From: Euglena gracilis | Lineage: Eukaryota > Euglenida > Euglenophyceae > Euglenales | Direction: 5' to 3' | DNA: 64,000 bases | Assembly (NCBI GenBank): GCA_039621445.1 | Contig: CP154955.1 | Location: 21,503,823 to 21,567,822, forward strand | Part shown: piece by piece, positions 36,425 to 47,587 of the stretch | How the letters are laid out: every line of letters begins with the position of its first letter | Position numbering within the stretch: position 1 is the first letter of the stretch | Program-made: the position numbers and the translations under genes | The notes under the pieces: model-generated | Told to the model about the DNA's origin: nothing | What the model saw: the letters and a program-made list of their open reading frames with translations, nothing else | Database searches by the model: none

Positions 36425-37983
36425 ATGTGTGCGCCTGCCGCCAGCCGGGCCCCCGGCGTCGGGACGCCAATGCGGGCGGGCGGGGCCGTGCCCCGGGCCC
36501 CCGCGCCAGTTCGCAAAGAGCCCCGCCGGGCGGACGGCCCCAAGTTCAGGGTTCGATATGGGGAGGGGGTACGGGGTTTAAGTACCCCCCCCCCCTCCTG
36601 GACCAGGGGGGGGTCCGGACCCCCCCCCCCCCGCACCTCACCTGTCCGGACCACCCTTTTGGGGGGGGTATCCCCCCAAAAAGGGGGTCCGGACAGTTTT
36701 TTTCTTCTGGTGCTGCGCGCCACATTTTTCTTGCATTTTGGACAGCTTTTTGCCCCAAAAGTGCCCGAAATGGCATTTTTGGCCATTTTGGGGGATCAAA
36801 CTTTTTTGGCCCGGCGCTTTGTGCTGGGCTGAAATTCAGTCACCCGGAATGCGCCGCTGTGGGGGAGTGTACCCAGGGGGGGATTGATATCCGCAATTTT
36901 TCCGCAATTTCCGCAATTTTCCGCAATTTTTTTCCATTTTTTTTCCGCAGAATTTTTTTTCCACCACCGAAGATGGAAGTTGCAATGAGTTCAAGCCATT
37001 CTTCAAATGGATCAACGGCTGTGCTATTTTGTTTTGTTGTTTCCCCCCAGTTTACCAATTTTTCTCACAGGTGCACCTGCCAACAAAAGAAAGAGAGGGA
37101 AAGGGCGTGGGGGTGAAGCAGCAAAGTATTGTTCAATGCCAGCGTCAAGACGCATGTTGCAATTCAAAGGTTTTTCAGACCATTGATTTCAGCTGTTTCA
37201 TTTATCATCTCTTCAGATGAACCTTTTCAAATTCCACTGGGCACAGAAGGAAAGGATATAATCTGGTGCATGGCTTGTTCAAGGCCTGTTAGTCAGTTCC
37301 CGATATCAATTCTTCCGCAATTTTTCCGCAATTTTCCCGAAGGCCTCCGATATCAATTCCCCCCCCTGGTGTATCCCCCACCCCCCCCTCCTGGACCAGA
37401 GGGGGGTCCGACCCACCCCACCTGCCTTTAAATTGAGCCCTGCCCAAGTTGGCCCCGCGGTCCCCCTCCCCCGCCCGGCGGTGGCGGCCGCCGCCCGCGG
37501 ACGCCGTGCCCCTGCCACGAACTCCGGTCAACCCCCTGGCCCCGGCCCGCCTCCGACTCAACCAGAACCAGGGACGGCCTGGCAGGAGTGTGCGGAACGG
37601 GTCGATGGGCCTCGGGGTGGGCCGAACAGGGGCGGTGGAGGTCTACCTGACGCAGGGATTTTTTTTAGTCTTGGACCCCCTCCCCTGGGGGGGGGGAGGG
37701 GGGTGTGTCCCTTGGACCCCCCTCCCCCCCCGGGGGGGGGGGTGGGGGTAGGGCTGGTGGGTTTATCTTTTCGGCGCCGAAAATTTTGAAAAGGTGCTAT
37801 TTTTAGCATCTTCGGGCAAAAGTGGGTGGGTCCCCAGGGACCCCCCCGGGACCCCTGAGGGTGGGTGCTGACCTCCCCCCCCCCGGTCTTAAAATAACCC
37901 CTGACCTGACGGTATTTGGCCACGCAACGGAGCCCCGACGCGGCTGTCTCTGGCCTCGGCCCTGCGCTAGCCCCATCCGATGA
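36425..37983 (+). CDS. GC-rich reading frame split by two transposons
   Basis: Three open segments (36425-36546, 37451-37652, 37912-37983) share one frame once the family A element (36547-37442) and family C element (37653-37903), each with one copy of its 8-bp duplication, are left out. They total 132 codons to a TGA at 37981. The product is Arg/Pro-rich, with a GC-rich third position throughout. As it stands the frame is broken unless both insertions are spliced. Using the splice sites that the family A ends offer at 6 kb would leave 17 extra bases here and shift the frame. It may be the last exon of the upstream gene. Confidence 0.5.
36547..37442. mobile_element. family A TIR element, 896 bp, perfect 8-bp TSD
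   Basis: The left end CAGGGTTCGATATGGGG and inverted right end CAGGGCTCAATTTAAAGG. Flanked by CCCAAGTT at 36539-36546 and 37443-37450. It is longer than the other copies because it contains extra CCGCAATTTT repeats (36893-36940, 37305-37340) and unrelated sequence, probably a further insertion. Confidence 0.85.
37653..37903. mobile_element. family C TIR element, 251 bp, perfect 8-bp TSD
   Basis: The left end CAGGGATTTTTTTTAGTC and inverted right end CAGGGGTTATTTTAAGAC. Flanked by ACCTGACG at 37645-37652 and 37904-37911. Inside are C/G runs and 'aaaggtgctatttttagca', shared with the copy at 54.8 kb. Confidence 0.9.
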
Positions 37984-38038
37984 GTGGATGTGAGCCGCAC
38001 GGCACTGACCCCGACCCGTCCCATGCCGCGGGTGGGAT

Positions 38039-38564
38039 GTCACGGGAGGTAGGTTCGGGGGAGGTGGGGGCCGCGGCCGGCGGCCAACAAAAATAGTATT
38101 TTGGTTGGGACGCGGCCACTCGCAGCAGGCCGCGGCCACAGCCACACTGGAAAAGGTGATTATCTTTCTGGCATTTTTGAAGGAGTAGGGTTAGGTTTCA
38201 GATTCTCATGCAAACAGTTGAACCCTTCCCACTCAACGTCGTTATATTGCTCTACAGGGTACTCAGCAAACCCAAAGACCCGCCCAACCTGGGTTGAAAA
38301 CATGGGGGCACCCGAGCGAGGGTCCCTCCATGTGTATTATTATTAACCGTAGTTGGGCGGCTCTTTTGGGCAGCAATTTATCAAATTATCTCGCTATTGT
38401 GGGATGCAGTTCTGCTTCGGTCGCTGGATCTGTTGTGGTTGGGTGGCCGCGGCCCAACAAGTCCCAATTTTTTGGTTCCAAAATCCGAAGTGGTTGGGCC
38501 GCGGCCAGCCATGGCCGGCCTCGACCCAACCAACGCCACCCTACCTCCCGTGACCTACCACCCC
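38039..38564. repeat. inverted repeat of about 0.5 kb
   Basis: GTCACGGGAGGTAGG on the left and CTACCTCCCGTGAC on the right, with internal GGCCGCGGCC-rich palindromes (about 38072, 38443, 38497). It could be another TIR element; no flanking duplication was found. Confidence 0.55.
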
Positions 38565-39844
38565 CACGCCGCTATCGTTCATGACATTTGCCGTACAGTT
38601 GATGTGTTTTGTTTCCGTCTATGTTCCCTCTTTGTTGCAAAGCAATGCCAATATGGTGTTTGGAGTGAGGAGGGCGCATAGGGTTCCCAGAGAGCGCCCC
38701 CACCCAGTGTCCAAATCATACCTCTCAAATTGGAAGCCGTCCACACCAGGGTTTTTTTTAGATATTTCGACACTGAGAGTGAGACCAAGATCTCATTTTC
38801 GTGGTTGTTGCTGGAGCTTCAGGAATTCTGAATATTGGAAGATTTCTTCTGTTTTTAATGTCAGCGTTGTTAATGTTTCTAAGACCAGAAGAATTAAACA
38901 CAGTACCTCACAACCAGGGTATTTCTTAATCTGAATCTGTAGCCATCCATCCAGCCAACACCTTATCCCTGACGCTGGGTCGAGTGAAAGCACCCCACCA
39001 GGCATAGCACTAGCCCCACAACAACCCACTTGGCTGCGTTGATGAAACATTTCCCTTGGAATTTGCCATAAATACCAATATCTGGCCCAGAAATGGGGCA
39101 AGGATGCCTGAGATAAAGAACAATGAAAATGTATTGAGAATTGTGGGGACAGCCGGCCAGTTGGCAAATAAGGTGCTGGCTGAAAAAGGGTGATTGCTAG
39201 ACCCCCCCACAACCCACAATCTGGACCCGGATGGCACCCGAAACCTGGCCAAACATAAAGTTGGGGTAGGCACAGCTGGGCTGAGCAAGAAAATAATGAT
39301 ATGAAGGGTTAAAAAAAAAACCCTTCATTTTTTTTTAAGAAGAAAAATGAAGGGTTTTTCAGAAAAGGTGTAAAATAAGGCCAAAAAATGATGTTTTTTA
39401 GGGGTTAGGCAAAAAAATAATGTTTTTTTAGGGTTTTAATTTTTATTATAAAATTTCCTCGTCGAAAACCACGAAAACTCCCGGAAATGGAGCTCTGATC
39501 ACCCAGACCCACATTGGCGTGTCATGTTTCATGGACTGAGCTCCCCCCCCTGTCGCATGATTTGTGGGTTGCGGAATCCGTGGTTGTTTGCATTGCTAAT
39601 ACACCTCGGTCATGCGTCCATGTTAGCTTCGCAGGGTCATCCTTGTGGGCCAAACCCATTGAATGAAAGGGATTTCCTGAAGTGCATACTGCACCCATCG
39701 CAGAATGATGATGAGAATCCTTTTATTCGTAAAACGGAACAGAGCAGAAAACCATATGCATAACAGAAACAACAGAATGATGGACAAAAACATTTGCAAG
39801 CTATCACCCCTTTCCCAACCGAGACTCAGATTTTGAAGTTTCAG
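38565..39844. other. no gene recognised
   Basis: Contains an AAGGGTT/AACCCTT inverted repeat near 39305-39358 in an A/T-rich patch, and a TTTTTTAGGGTT pair after it. No exon is called. Confidence 0.35.
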
Positions 39845-39978
39845 AGGGAACGGCGTAGTGCCGTCCCGGATCTTTCTGAGGGGGTTTTCTGTGGAGGCAT
39901 TCGTTTGAAACTCGGCGATGGTGAGTTCCAGGCAGCAGTCGCGGAGGTGGCCCATTCAATGAATGCCTTGTTTCAGCG
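39845..39978 (+). CDS. putative exon, unrecognised gene
   Basis: After ttttgaagtttcag; it encodes RERRSAVPDLSEGVFCGGIR, then LKLGDGEFQAAVAEVAHSMN. A consensus donor GATG|gtgagt at 39920 competes with CG|gtctgt at 39978. There is no known domain. Confidence 0.5.
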
Positions 39979-40325
39979 GTCTGTATCATTTTAGGGGGGG
40001 GGCACAAACACTTTTTTTTGTGTTTTATTTTCCTGTATTCCCTGAAGATTTTTCATTCTGCTGGAGGTATTTTTTATTATGAAAAAATTCTCCAATTTGC
40101 CCCTATTTTCCCCTGAGGCCAAATTTTTTCTCAATTGATTTAGTCAACTAATTCTGTATTGCAAATTTTGCTGGTCAACAAACTGTATTACATTATTTCA
40201 CCAAAATTCCTCTCCAGCAGAAAGGGGCTGAAGGATTTATGCAATTTCACTTTTTGCGTTTATTTTGAGCGTTTCATTTTTCAACTTCACATGTTCGCCC
40301 CCCCCGTATTGAGTTTCGCGCACAG

Positions 40326-40458
40326 GCTGCCACCAGCAAACCACCTTGAAACTTGGGAACAACACCTTTGTATTTCCCACTTCATCGATTGGGGGCTTGG
40401 AAAAAGAGTGGATCCCCCTCGCCAATTTGAAGTGCCGGTCCATTCTCTCGGTTCCGTC
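40326..40458 (+). CDS. putative exon, unrecognised gene
   Basis: After agtttcgcgcacag. The frame containing TTLKLGNNTFVFPTSSIGGL fits the donor at 39920, and its LKLG motif echoes the previous exon. Another frame (NHLETWEQHLCISHFIDW) fits the donor at 39978. Donor CGTC|gtggat. Confidence 0.45.
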
Positions 40459-41279
40459 GTGGATGACCTGCTGAGGAGGCCCCTTCCCCCAATCTGTTGC
40501 GGCCCACCTTCTTTTCTCCCCCCCGCCGCACCCTTCCCACCCAATTATCCTATTTCCCCCCCCCCCTTCACCCCAACCGTTGATCTGTTTGTTTTTCCTG
40601 TACCCCCACCCCCAACACCGGTTGTGCAAACTTCTTTTTGTGAATAATTTTTTTAAACGGTCCCATACCTTGCTTGAAAATTCCGGTCCCAATTGTGCAG
40701 GGCCCCCCCCCCCAATTTTATTTTTTGTAGATTTTACCTGCACCGGAAAACCATTTCAATGAATCCCCCCCCGGTACCCCCCCATGTGCAGGGCGGGTGC
40801 CCCCACCCACTCCCCCCCGGTCACCACCACCACTTTTTTTTGTTTTGCCCCGTGCCCCCCAAGCCAAGCCCCCAGGCCGCCAATCTGGGGGGGGGTAGGG
40901 TTTTTTTGGGGAACAGCGCCCACTAGATAGCAGTAAAGAGGATCGTTTTCCCCGTCCCAAGCCCCCCCTATTTTCATGCCCCCCCGTAGCCCCCCCCCAC
41001 CTATTTTCTGTCAAACCCCCTTTTCCCCCCCCCACTTCTGTTTATCCGTAGATTTTTTTAAAAAAGAAAAACCAAAAACCCAGAGCCGTGACAATGATTT
41101 TTGGTTTCATGGGGGCGTCTCCAGTTTTCAACCATGACCCCCTTTCCAAAAGTTTGTTCGTTTTTTCCCGTTCCTCGTTTTTTTCACCTCCCCGTTTCAT
41201 TTTTTGTACCGTCTCTTTTTGTTTGCTTCACGGTCCCGTTTGTTAATGTTTGTTCATGCGTTTTTGCATTGGTCCACAG

Positions 41280-41413
41280 GTGTTTTGGGCACATTTGTGC
41301 CAGAAATCCCACTTCACTTGATGCCAAATTGGAATTGCAGAATGAGTTGCATAGTGCCGGAATCACGCAATTTCGGCGAAGTGAAGGCGGTCCGCAATTG
41401 TGTTCGCGTCTGC
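41280..41413 (+). CDS. putative exon, unrecognised gene
   Basis: After ttgcattggtccacag; it encodes CFGHICARNPTSLDAKLELQ and more. The donor C|gtggatgacctg matches the end of the exon at 40458, so the two may be related copies, or GTGGATGACCTG may be coding (VDDL) in a second frame. Confidence 0.45.
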
Positions 41414-42997
41414 GTGGATGACCTGGCAGGAAGGCAGGCACGTCGTTGCTGCCTTCTGCGATACCGTCCCCAATCTCTCTTCCCCCGCCGCTCATTGCTC
41501 ACCCCAATCCACCGAATTATTTCCGTTGCTTCTCTTCCTTCTTCTTCCCAACCCCTGGGTGACAGTGATGCCAAGTCTATGAATATTGTCAAACAATCCA
41601 GTACCTGGGGGGACACCACCCATCTTAAAACAGCAGGGAGAGATTATGCAAAATTTGATTTTTGTTTGAATTTAATTTTATTTAAATTGTTCCTGGAAAA
41701 CCAACCTTGCAAAATGAATTCCCTAAGGTCTGCCACAGGCTTGTGCTTAGTCGGGTGCCTACCCCACGGGGGGGGGGGGGGCTAGGGGCAGGCACCCCAG
41801 AGCACCCGATCCGACCCCTCCCCAGGGGGGGTAGGGTTTTGGGGGGTGCCTGCCCCTAGCAGGCACCCCCCCTCCGACGGGGGGGGGGGCGGAAAAGGCC
41901 ATTTTCAATGAAAATTTTCTGGGTCCCCCCCCGGACCCCTACCCCCCCGGGGGGGGGGGTGCCTGCTAGGGGCAGGCACCCTATAGCACCCACCCCCCCT
42001 CCCCCCCCCCGGTTGGTAAGCACAAGCATGGTCTGCCATTTTCCACTTTTTTTGTCAGTGTATTTCTTGCCTTGTGGTTTAAAATTATCAAAAACGTCTA
42101 AAGAACCCAAGCCCAGGAAAACACATGATGATTGAATTTTTGAGGCAATCTAATTCAAAAAAAGAGAGTTGAAAGATTTCTCTTGTTTTTATGGGAACAG
42201 AAGAAATGTCTCGTTTCAAAGAGGTCTCCACTGAATAGCAGTAATATCCAGAGGGGCGTTATTGGCAACTGCATCGTTTTTTCCCCTGTTTCATAACGTC
42301 ATCTTTTGTACCATTATCCCCCCGTTTTTTTTTTGTTCTCAATGTCCAGTTCATCGATTTTGACATATCTATGTGCAACCCCCCAACTACAGCGTAGTTC
42401 ATGCTACCCCCAAATATAAGCAACCTTTTTTCCGCTATTGGCCAGACAACCAAATATAAGCAACTCCAGTAGGATTCCATGAGGGAATTTCGTTAAAATG
42501 ACATCCCAGCGGCAGAAAGAAGCGACGTGCCAAACATTAGCAACCCAATATGTCAACCCCTGGGGATGATTCTCGAAAACCAAAAGTGAGGAGGGGGTTA
42601 ATGAAATATGCGTAGAGGTCACAACAGTTCAACCTCAACCATTTTGAAACACTTTTTGCCAACGAACCTCCATTGAAAAGCAATTCCTCTCGTTGTCGAG
42701 GTTCCCCATCATCAATTCTCCCAGATCAAAAATTTTCATAATTAATTTCCCCGTCATGTTTGTGCTCCCACTCGGCTTCCAACTGGAGCTTTTTTGGATG
42801 ATCTTTGGCCCACTGATATTTTGTGAAATGTAACACCACCAATACCATTTAATCTGACAGAGGTGGAGAGGTCGGTCCGCCCCCCCCCCCCTTCAGGCTT
42901 CCCATACAAGCCTGCTCCATGGATGTATTGGTGTTAAAGGATCCCCCCCCCCCCCCCCCCGGCCCCCCCCGGCCAGCAATTTGTTTCCACCCCGCAG
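41414..42997. other. intron with family B element
   Basis: Apart from the element at 41736-42030, no exon or repeat is recognised. C-runs lie near 42880 and 42945. Confidence 0.35.
41736..42030. mobile_element. family B TIR element, 295 bp, perfect 8-bp TSD
   Basis: The left end CAGGCTTGTGCTTAG and inverted right end CATGCTTGTGCTTAC. Flanked by GTCTGCCA at 41728-41735 and 42031-42038. The inside is dominated by C/G runs and several 'gcaggcacc' motifs in both orientations. Confidence 0.9.
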
Positions 42998-43089
42998 TAG
43001 CATCCATGCTGCTCGACTCTCTGTTCCAGTTTTACCCGTTTTGGACCTTCGTCGTTTCGGCGGTGCTGTTGCATTTGGTGGCTGTTGGG
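42998..43089 (+). CDS. putative exon with a hydrophobic segment
   Basis: After tttccaccccgcag; it encodes ASMLLDSLFQFYPFWTFVVS followed by AVLLHLVAVG, a likely membrane helix. Donor GGG|gtccaa. It could belong with the ELO exons downstream or to another membrane protein. Confidence 0.45.
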
Positions 43090-43650
43090 GTCCAACCCCC
43101 CCCCGTCCCCCCCCCCCCCCCCCCCCACCCCCCCCCCCCCCCCCCCCGCCCCAGGGCATGGTTGGTTGGTCATCGTTGTCACAACCGACATCATGTCGGT
43201 TGTGATGCTTGGATATGGGGGGTATACAGGGGTGGGTATGTGCCCCCTCCCCCCTACCACCACACTGCCACCACAAGGTTTTGGGGATTCCCGTCAAGGC
43301 GTCGCTGGACAAAATAAAAATGTTGGAAGATTTGGGCATGCCGGAAAACGGTCGTGGATCCCGCGGGGGGTAACCCACTGAATCTGAGCCCAGTTTTTCT
43401 GATGGGAAACAAGACTGATTGTTTGATTCATGGATGAAAGCATCATTGCCCATCATCCAGACGGATGACCGCTTGAATATGCATAATGACACTCTGTCAG
43501 CAATAACCTTCATTTACATTAACCGCCATCTCTTTTCCATCAAACTGCATGACTGAGTTGCAGACCCGAGAGACCCTCACTTATTTTGTTTCTTTGCGAA
43601 ATTCTAGGCATCATGTCTGCTTGAAGCTTGGATGACTGGGATTTCTCTTA

Positions 43651-43720
43651 GCGTGACTGGGCGTGACTGGGCGTGAGTGGGCGTGACTGGGCGTGACTGG
43701 GCGTGACTGGGCGTGACTGG
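43651..43720. repeat. 10-bp tandem repeat
   Basis: Seven copies of GCGTGACTGG, one with a single change. Confidence 0.95.
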
Positions 43721-43986
43721 GTTTGGGATCCTGGATGACCATAGGTGCTTGTTGGGGTCGTACTGTGGCGGCTTGCCAAGGCTTGGCCATAGCCATTGCA
43801 CCAGCAGTGTTGCTTTCCCCATTTCCCCCCCGTTTCAATGAATTTTATTACTCCCCATTGCTTTCAGAATTCTCAATTTCTGTTGGCATTTGTGCATTCT
43901 GCAGATTTACCCTGATGGCTTCCATGTTGTTCATCTATTATTTATAATAAAATATCATTTTTGCTTTAAATTTTAAACCCTCAAGA

Positions 43987-44393
43987 TAACCCCCCCAAAT
44001 GAGACCCTCCTGGACTGATCCAAAATCCAAGAAATAATTACCCCCTCAAATAATTTAAGACCTCCTTGACGGCGCGAAGCGCTGGGGACAGAAACCTTTC
44101 CTGCAAAATTACACAAAAAAAGACCCAATTTTAAACACAAAATGATGATATTTCAAATTTATTAAGCTTTTAGAGCTCCCAAAAAAATGGTAATTGTCAA
44201 ATTGTACCAATTTGCATATGGCGTGAAGCGCCAAGCGAAGAGTTTTAGTGCTTTGGGGAACCTAGAAAATGGTGTTTTTTTCGGGCCTGGGTCGGTCAAG
44301 GAAAACACCAAAGAAAAATAGGACCCCCCTGGCCCTGGAGGTTTCCAGCAACAGACTCAACAATAAAATGTGGGTCTTATTTTGGGGGGGATT
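43987..44393. repeat. possible TIR element related to 18.5 kb
   Basis: Ends in GTCTTATTTTGGGGGGG on the right and begins CCCCCCCAAATGAGACCC on the left. The right part (ctggaggtttccagcaaca, then aataaaa) matches the block at 18563-18618. Confidence 0.5.
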
Positions 44394-44402
44394 TCCTTCC
44401 AG

Positions 44403-44504
44403 TGGTTCTCCTTGAAGCTCCCATTTCATGGAGAATGGTCGATTCTGTGGGATCAGGTTTTTTGGACCACTGGGATTGAGGAGTTCATTGAAATTTCGGG
44501 TCTG
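44403..44504 (+). CDS. putative exon
   Basis: After ggatttccttccag, consensus donor CTG|gtaagc, phase 0. It encodes WFSLKLPFHGEWSILWDQVF and more, with a protein-like composition and no known domain. Confidence 0.6.
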
Positions 44505-44607
44505 GTAAGCTTAGGCCCTGCTTGCAATGCACCCCATGATTTTTTATCCCGATATTTATTGCTGCCCTAACCTGTCTGCACAATAACCTGTTGCATCTGC
44601 TGTGCAG

Positions 44608-44689
44608 AAGAACAAAGAATACGAAGCCGAAAGTTTGCAAAAAAAAAAGGATCAAAGTTCGGAGGAACTCCAGGCAAGGGATTTTTGGG
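44608..44689 (+). CDS. putative exon, charged helix
   Basis: After catctgctgtgcag, phase 0; it encodes KNKEYEAESLQKKKDQSSEE and more. Donor TGGG|gtcaag leaves one base, which fits the first ELO exon. Confidence 0.55.
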
Positions 44690-44794
44690 GTCAAGTTTTG
44701 AGTTTGAGAATTTCATGTGATGGTGAACCCTTTGGCCCCGAAATTTGTTTGTTGTTGTTGTGGGTGTTGAAAATGAGTTTGTAGGGTGTTATCA

Positions 44795-45370
44795 TTATTT
44801 ACAAGTTGGCCCCTTGGGAAGAGGGCAATGGTAAAATAGCTGCTTTTTGTTGCCGAAAAGAGTAGCAGGCAGGGTCTGAAGGGAGTGTACCACCAGCTTG
44901 GCCAATCCTTTAGCCCAGCTCCCAGGACAGCACCAGGCCTTGGCGCGAAATACGAACCGGGGAACCCAAACCGGAGGACAGCAAGAAGTCCATGTAGCCG
45001 CCGCCACTGCACTCTTGCCTCCACCACTCTTCCGGCACGTTTCTGCCCTTCGGCTCGAGCACGGCAAGCCCGGGGGGCACTTTCCTCTGACCCCTCCCCG
45101 CCGGAGGTATTGCCATCAGGCTGCGGCCGGGGGTGCGCTGCGTGGTCCTCCAGCCTTGCTGGTGACGGGTGCATCTTGACGGTGCTGGGCTTCCTTCCTC
45201 CTGCTTGCATTTGGTGACAGGTTTTGAACAAGGTTTCGTGGTTCTGCTGGGGGCACCAATGCTCCAGCCTGCTTGGGGCGGGAACCGGATCTGGAGAAAT
45301 TTTGGGTGGTGATAATACGAGATTTGTCATTTTTTTCGACAGATTTTTGTTTTCCAGGAACAATTCTCCT
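44795..45370. other. GC-rich island, strand uncertain
   Basis: Open frames exist on both strands. On the - strand, GLAVLEPKGRNVPEEWWRQE and an alternative ARLEDHAAHPRPQPDGNTSG are both plausible, with possible splice sites near 45212 and 44975. I cannot choose. Confidence 0.35.
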
Positions 45371-45984
45371 GCGTCTTTTTATTGAGGTCATTTTCTCCAA
45401 GTACGTGGTGCAAAAATGTCAAATGAAAATATCAGTTGCAGTTAATGCATTGCGCAAAAGTCATCGCGGTTTAGGGCAACTCTTCTTCTTTTTTAAGCAG
45501 CTGTTTGGGGGATTCGCATCCCTCGAGTAATACTGACCAGGGAGGAATGGACACCGAAGGCGAAGCACAAAGACCTTGTGAGGCCATGCCTTGTTCGCCG
45601 GTGGTCTGTGGTTTGAGTTGTGTTTCGCTGGCTCAGGTGTCGCCATTCAGTGCCACCTTGCCGGAGTTGGCTGATGATGCTGCTCCGATGTGGCGACTGT
45701 GGTGTTTTCTTTTCCAGGGTCCCCCCCCCGTCGCCGTCGGTGAACATACCCTTCCTTGTAGGGGGGGGGGGTCAGGCAGGGAGTCCCAGGTACTCTCAGG
45801 GCAGGGGACAGGACATCAAAAGGTGAAATTTATTTCAGTCCACCAAGAATATTCATGAAATGATTTTTTTTTTGAAATTCCTTCAAACGTGTAGGAAACT
45901 GAATGCAAACACCTTTGAAAACGGAGGACGGGGGCTTACCAGGTATGTTTTCACTGCCTCGCACACTCCTTCCACTCCCCACAG

Positions 45985-46134
45985 GTATGCTTGATTATTT
46001 TGATGTCTTTGACTGTCATGATACCTGGACATGGTCGAAGGAAACTTACAGTTTCCCGATCATTTGCGGGGTGGTGTATGTTTTGTTTGTGTTCCTTGGG
46101 CCGTTGCTGATGAAGAGCTGCAAGCCAATCGAGA
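45985..46134 (+). CDS. ELO-family fatty acid elongase, exon
   Basis: Acceptor cttccactccccacag, two bases in, donor GAGA|gtcttc. It encodes MLDYFDVFDCHDTWTWSKET, then a membrane helix PIICGVVYVLFVFLGPLLM and KSCKPIE. This is the N-terminal part of the ELO (GNS1/SUR4, ELOVL) family, ER membrane enzymes that condense malonyl-CoA with acyl-CoA in very-long-chain or polyunsaturated fatty acid synthesis. The call rests on the order helix, short basic Lys/Arg-Pro loop, then LxxWN in the next exon. Confidence 0.7.
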
Positions 46135-47525
46135 GTCTTCCATACAGTTATATTCTTGTCCTTTTCAACTTTAGGACGAACAAATGAACAAAGTCCATCT
46201 TCTATAAAGACCTGTCTTGTTGCATTTCTGTTGGCATTCCCCCGACCAAAGAGGTCGATTTCTGTTGTGTGCAAAACCTTCAACTGGACATTGGGGATTC
46301 GGACCCCCATTTTTCTGTCCCCGGGCTGGGGGGGGGTCTCAAATAATGACGAAATGGCCACCCCCGAGACAATTAACAGAAAAAGCTTCCAACAATCAAA
46401 ATCCTGTGCGAAACCCGGTATTTTTTGCTGCATTCTTTCTCTTTTTTTTATTGCTGAAATGGATGGGATTTGTTCAGTGGCAAGCCAAGGCTTTCAATTG
46501 TGGTGCTTTTTTGGCAGCCCCTGTTTCGGGAATGTTTTTTTTCCCACCAAAAAGCAAAGTTTTTTTCGCTTAGAAAGTATTTGAATAAGCATCACCTTCT
46601 CGTCAAAATGCCTCCAGAAGCAACCCCTTGGAAAATAATACCCCCAAAAACATACCCAAATTGAGGTGCATTTTCACGCAAAGTTGGATCTTTTTCAGCA
46701 ACGATCCAAAATAAAATATCTGACTTGAGAAGATGTGATGGTTTGTTGGAATGCCCTCTCAAACAACATTCCAAATTTTGCCCCCAACCCAAACCCTCGT
46801 AAACACTTTTTCTTTATTCTTCTTTGAAAAACTCAAATACAAAGTATTTCTTCGATTGCCAGGTTTGCCAAAAACTGTTTTATGATTCTACATAATCAAG
46901 TGGCTCACCAAAAGAACTGCCACTTGGGCTCCCCTTCAAGGTCAGCACTGTACCACCGTCTTTCCAACACCATAAAAATGCCGTTGTCATTTGCTATCCC
47001 CCCCATTGTCCTTAGCCTTTTCCCTGTCCCCCCCCCCATTGTCTGGTGGGGTCCGAGGGGGCAGGTGTACAAGACGATGGGGGGGGGAATTGTCGGAACA
47101 ATTCTGAAAGTTGAACCCTGGTTTATATATATTTCGGGAGGGGTCCGAGGCTGGAGAATGGCTGCTGGCTGGAAAGCCCCCACCCTCATCCCCCCCAACT
47201 GGACAATGGGGGTTAGTGAGGGTGACCTCCGGAGGCGGAGAATGGCTGCTGGCTGGAAAGCCCCCACCCTCATCCCCCCCAACTGGACAATGGGGGTTAG
47301 TGAGGGTGAGCTCCGGAGGCGGCAAGACGGTAATGGTTTCTTTTGGTCAGAAAGCTAAAAAATGGTCAAGAATTCCGAAACAAGGTTCAATCTTTCTTGG
47401 GCAAGAGATAAAAAGTTTGGGGAAGCGAAAAGTTATGGGGGAACGTCGGGGAAGTTGCCCCCCAACCCCCCATTTCCCACGTCAATGTTGGAATCCACAA
47501 ACGGAATACTCTCTCATTGTAAAAG
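46135..47525. other. intron of the ELO gene
   Basis: Contains the 84-bp tandem repeat at 47153-47320 and C/G runs at 47020-47090. Confidence 0.45.
47153..47320. repeat. 84-bp tandem duplication
   Basis: Two nearly identical 84-bp units (GGAGAATGGCTGCTGGCTGG ... GTGAGGGTGA) in direct orientation. Confidence 0.95.
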
Positions 47526-47587
47526 TGAAGCATTCATTGGCTCTATGGAATTTCATCTTGTCGGCATTCAGCACTTTTGGATTTGCA
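47526..47587 (+). CDS. ELO-family fatty acid elongase, next exon
   Basis: After ctcattgtaaaag, two bases in; joined to the previous exon it reads M then KHSLALWNFILSAFSTFGFA, the conserved ELO 'L..WN..L..FS..G' segment. Donor GCA|gtatgc, phase 0. The later exons, including the FLHxYHH box needed for catalysis, were not found downstream, so the gene may be a fragment or its remaining exons escaped me. Confidence 0.7.

Noticed and set aside
36547-37442. Reading the whole of 36022-37116 as one 364-codon protein
   Set aside because: It crosses the TIR element, C runs and low-complexity sequence; only the GC-rich parts behave as coding.
47105-47358. ORF over the 84-bp duplication
   Set aside because: The frame is open only because 84 is a multiple of three. 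It has no splice context and lies in the ELO intron.
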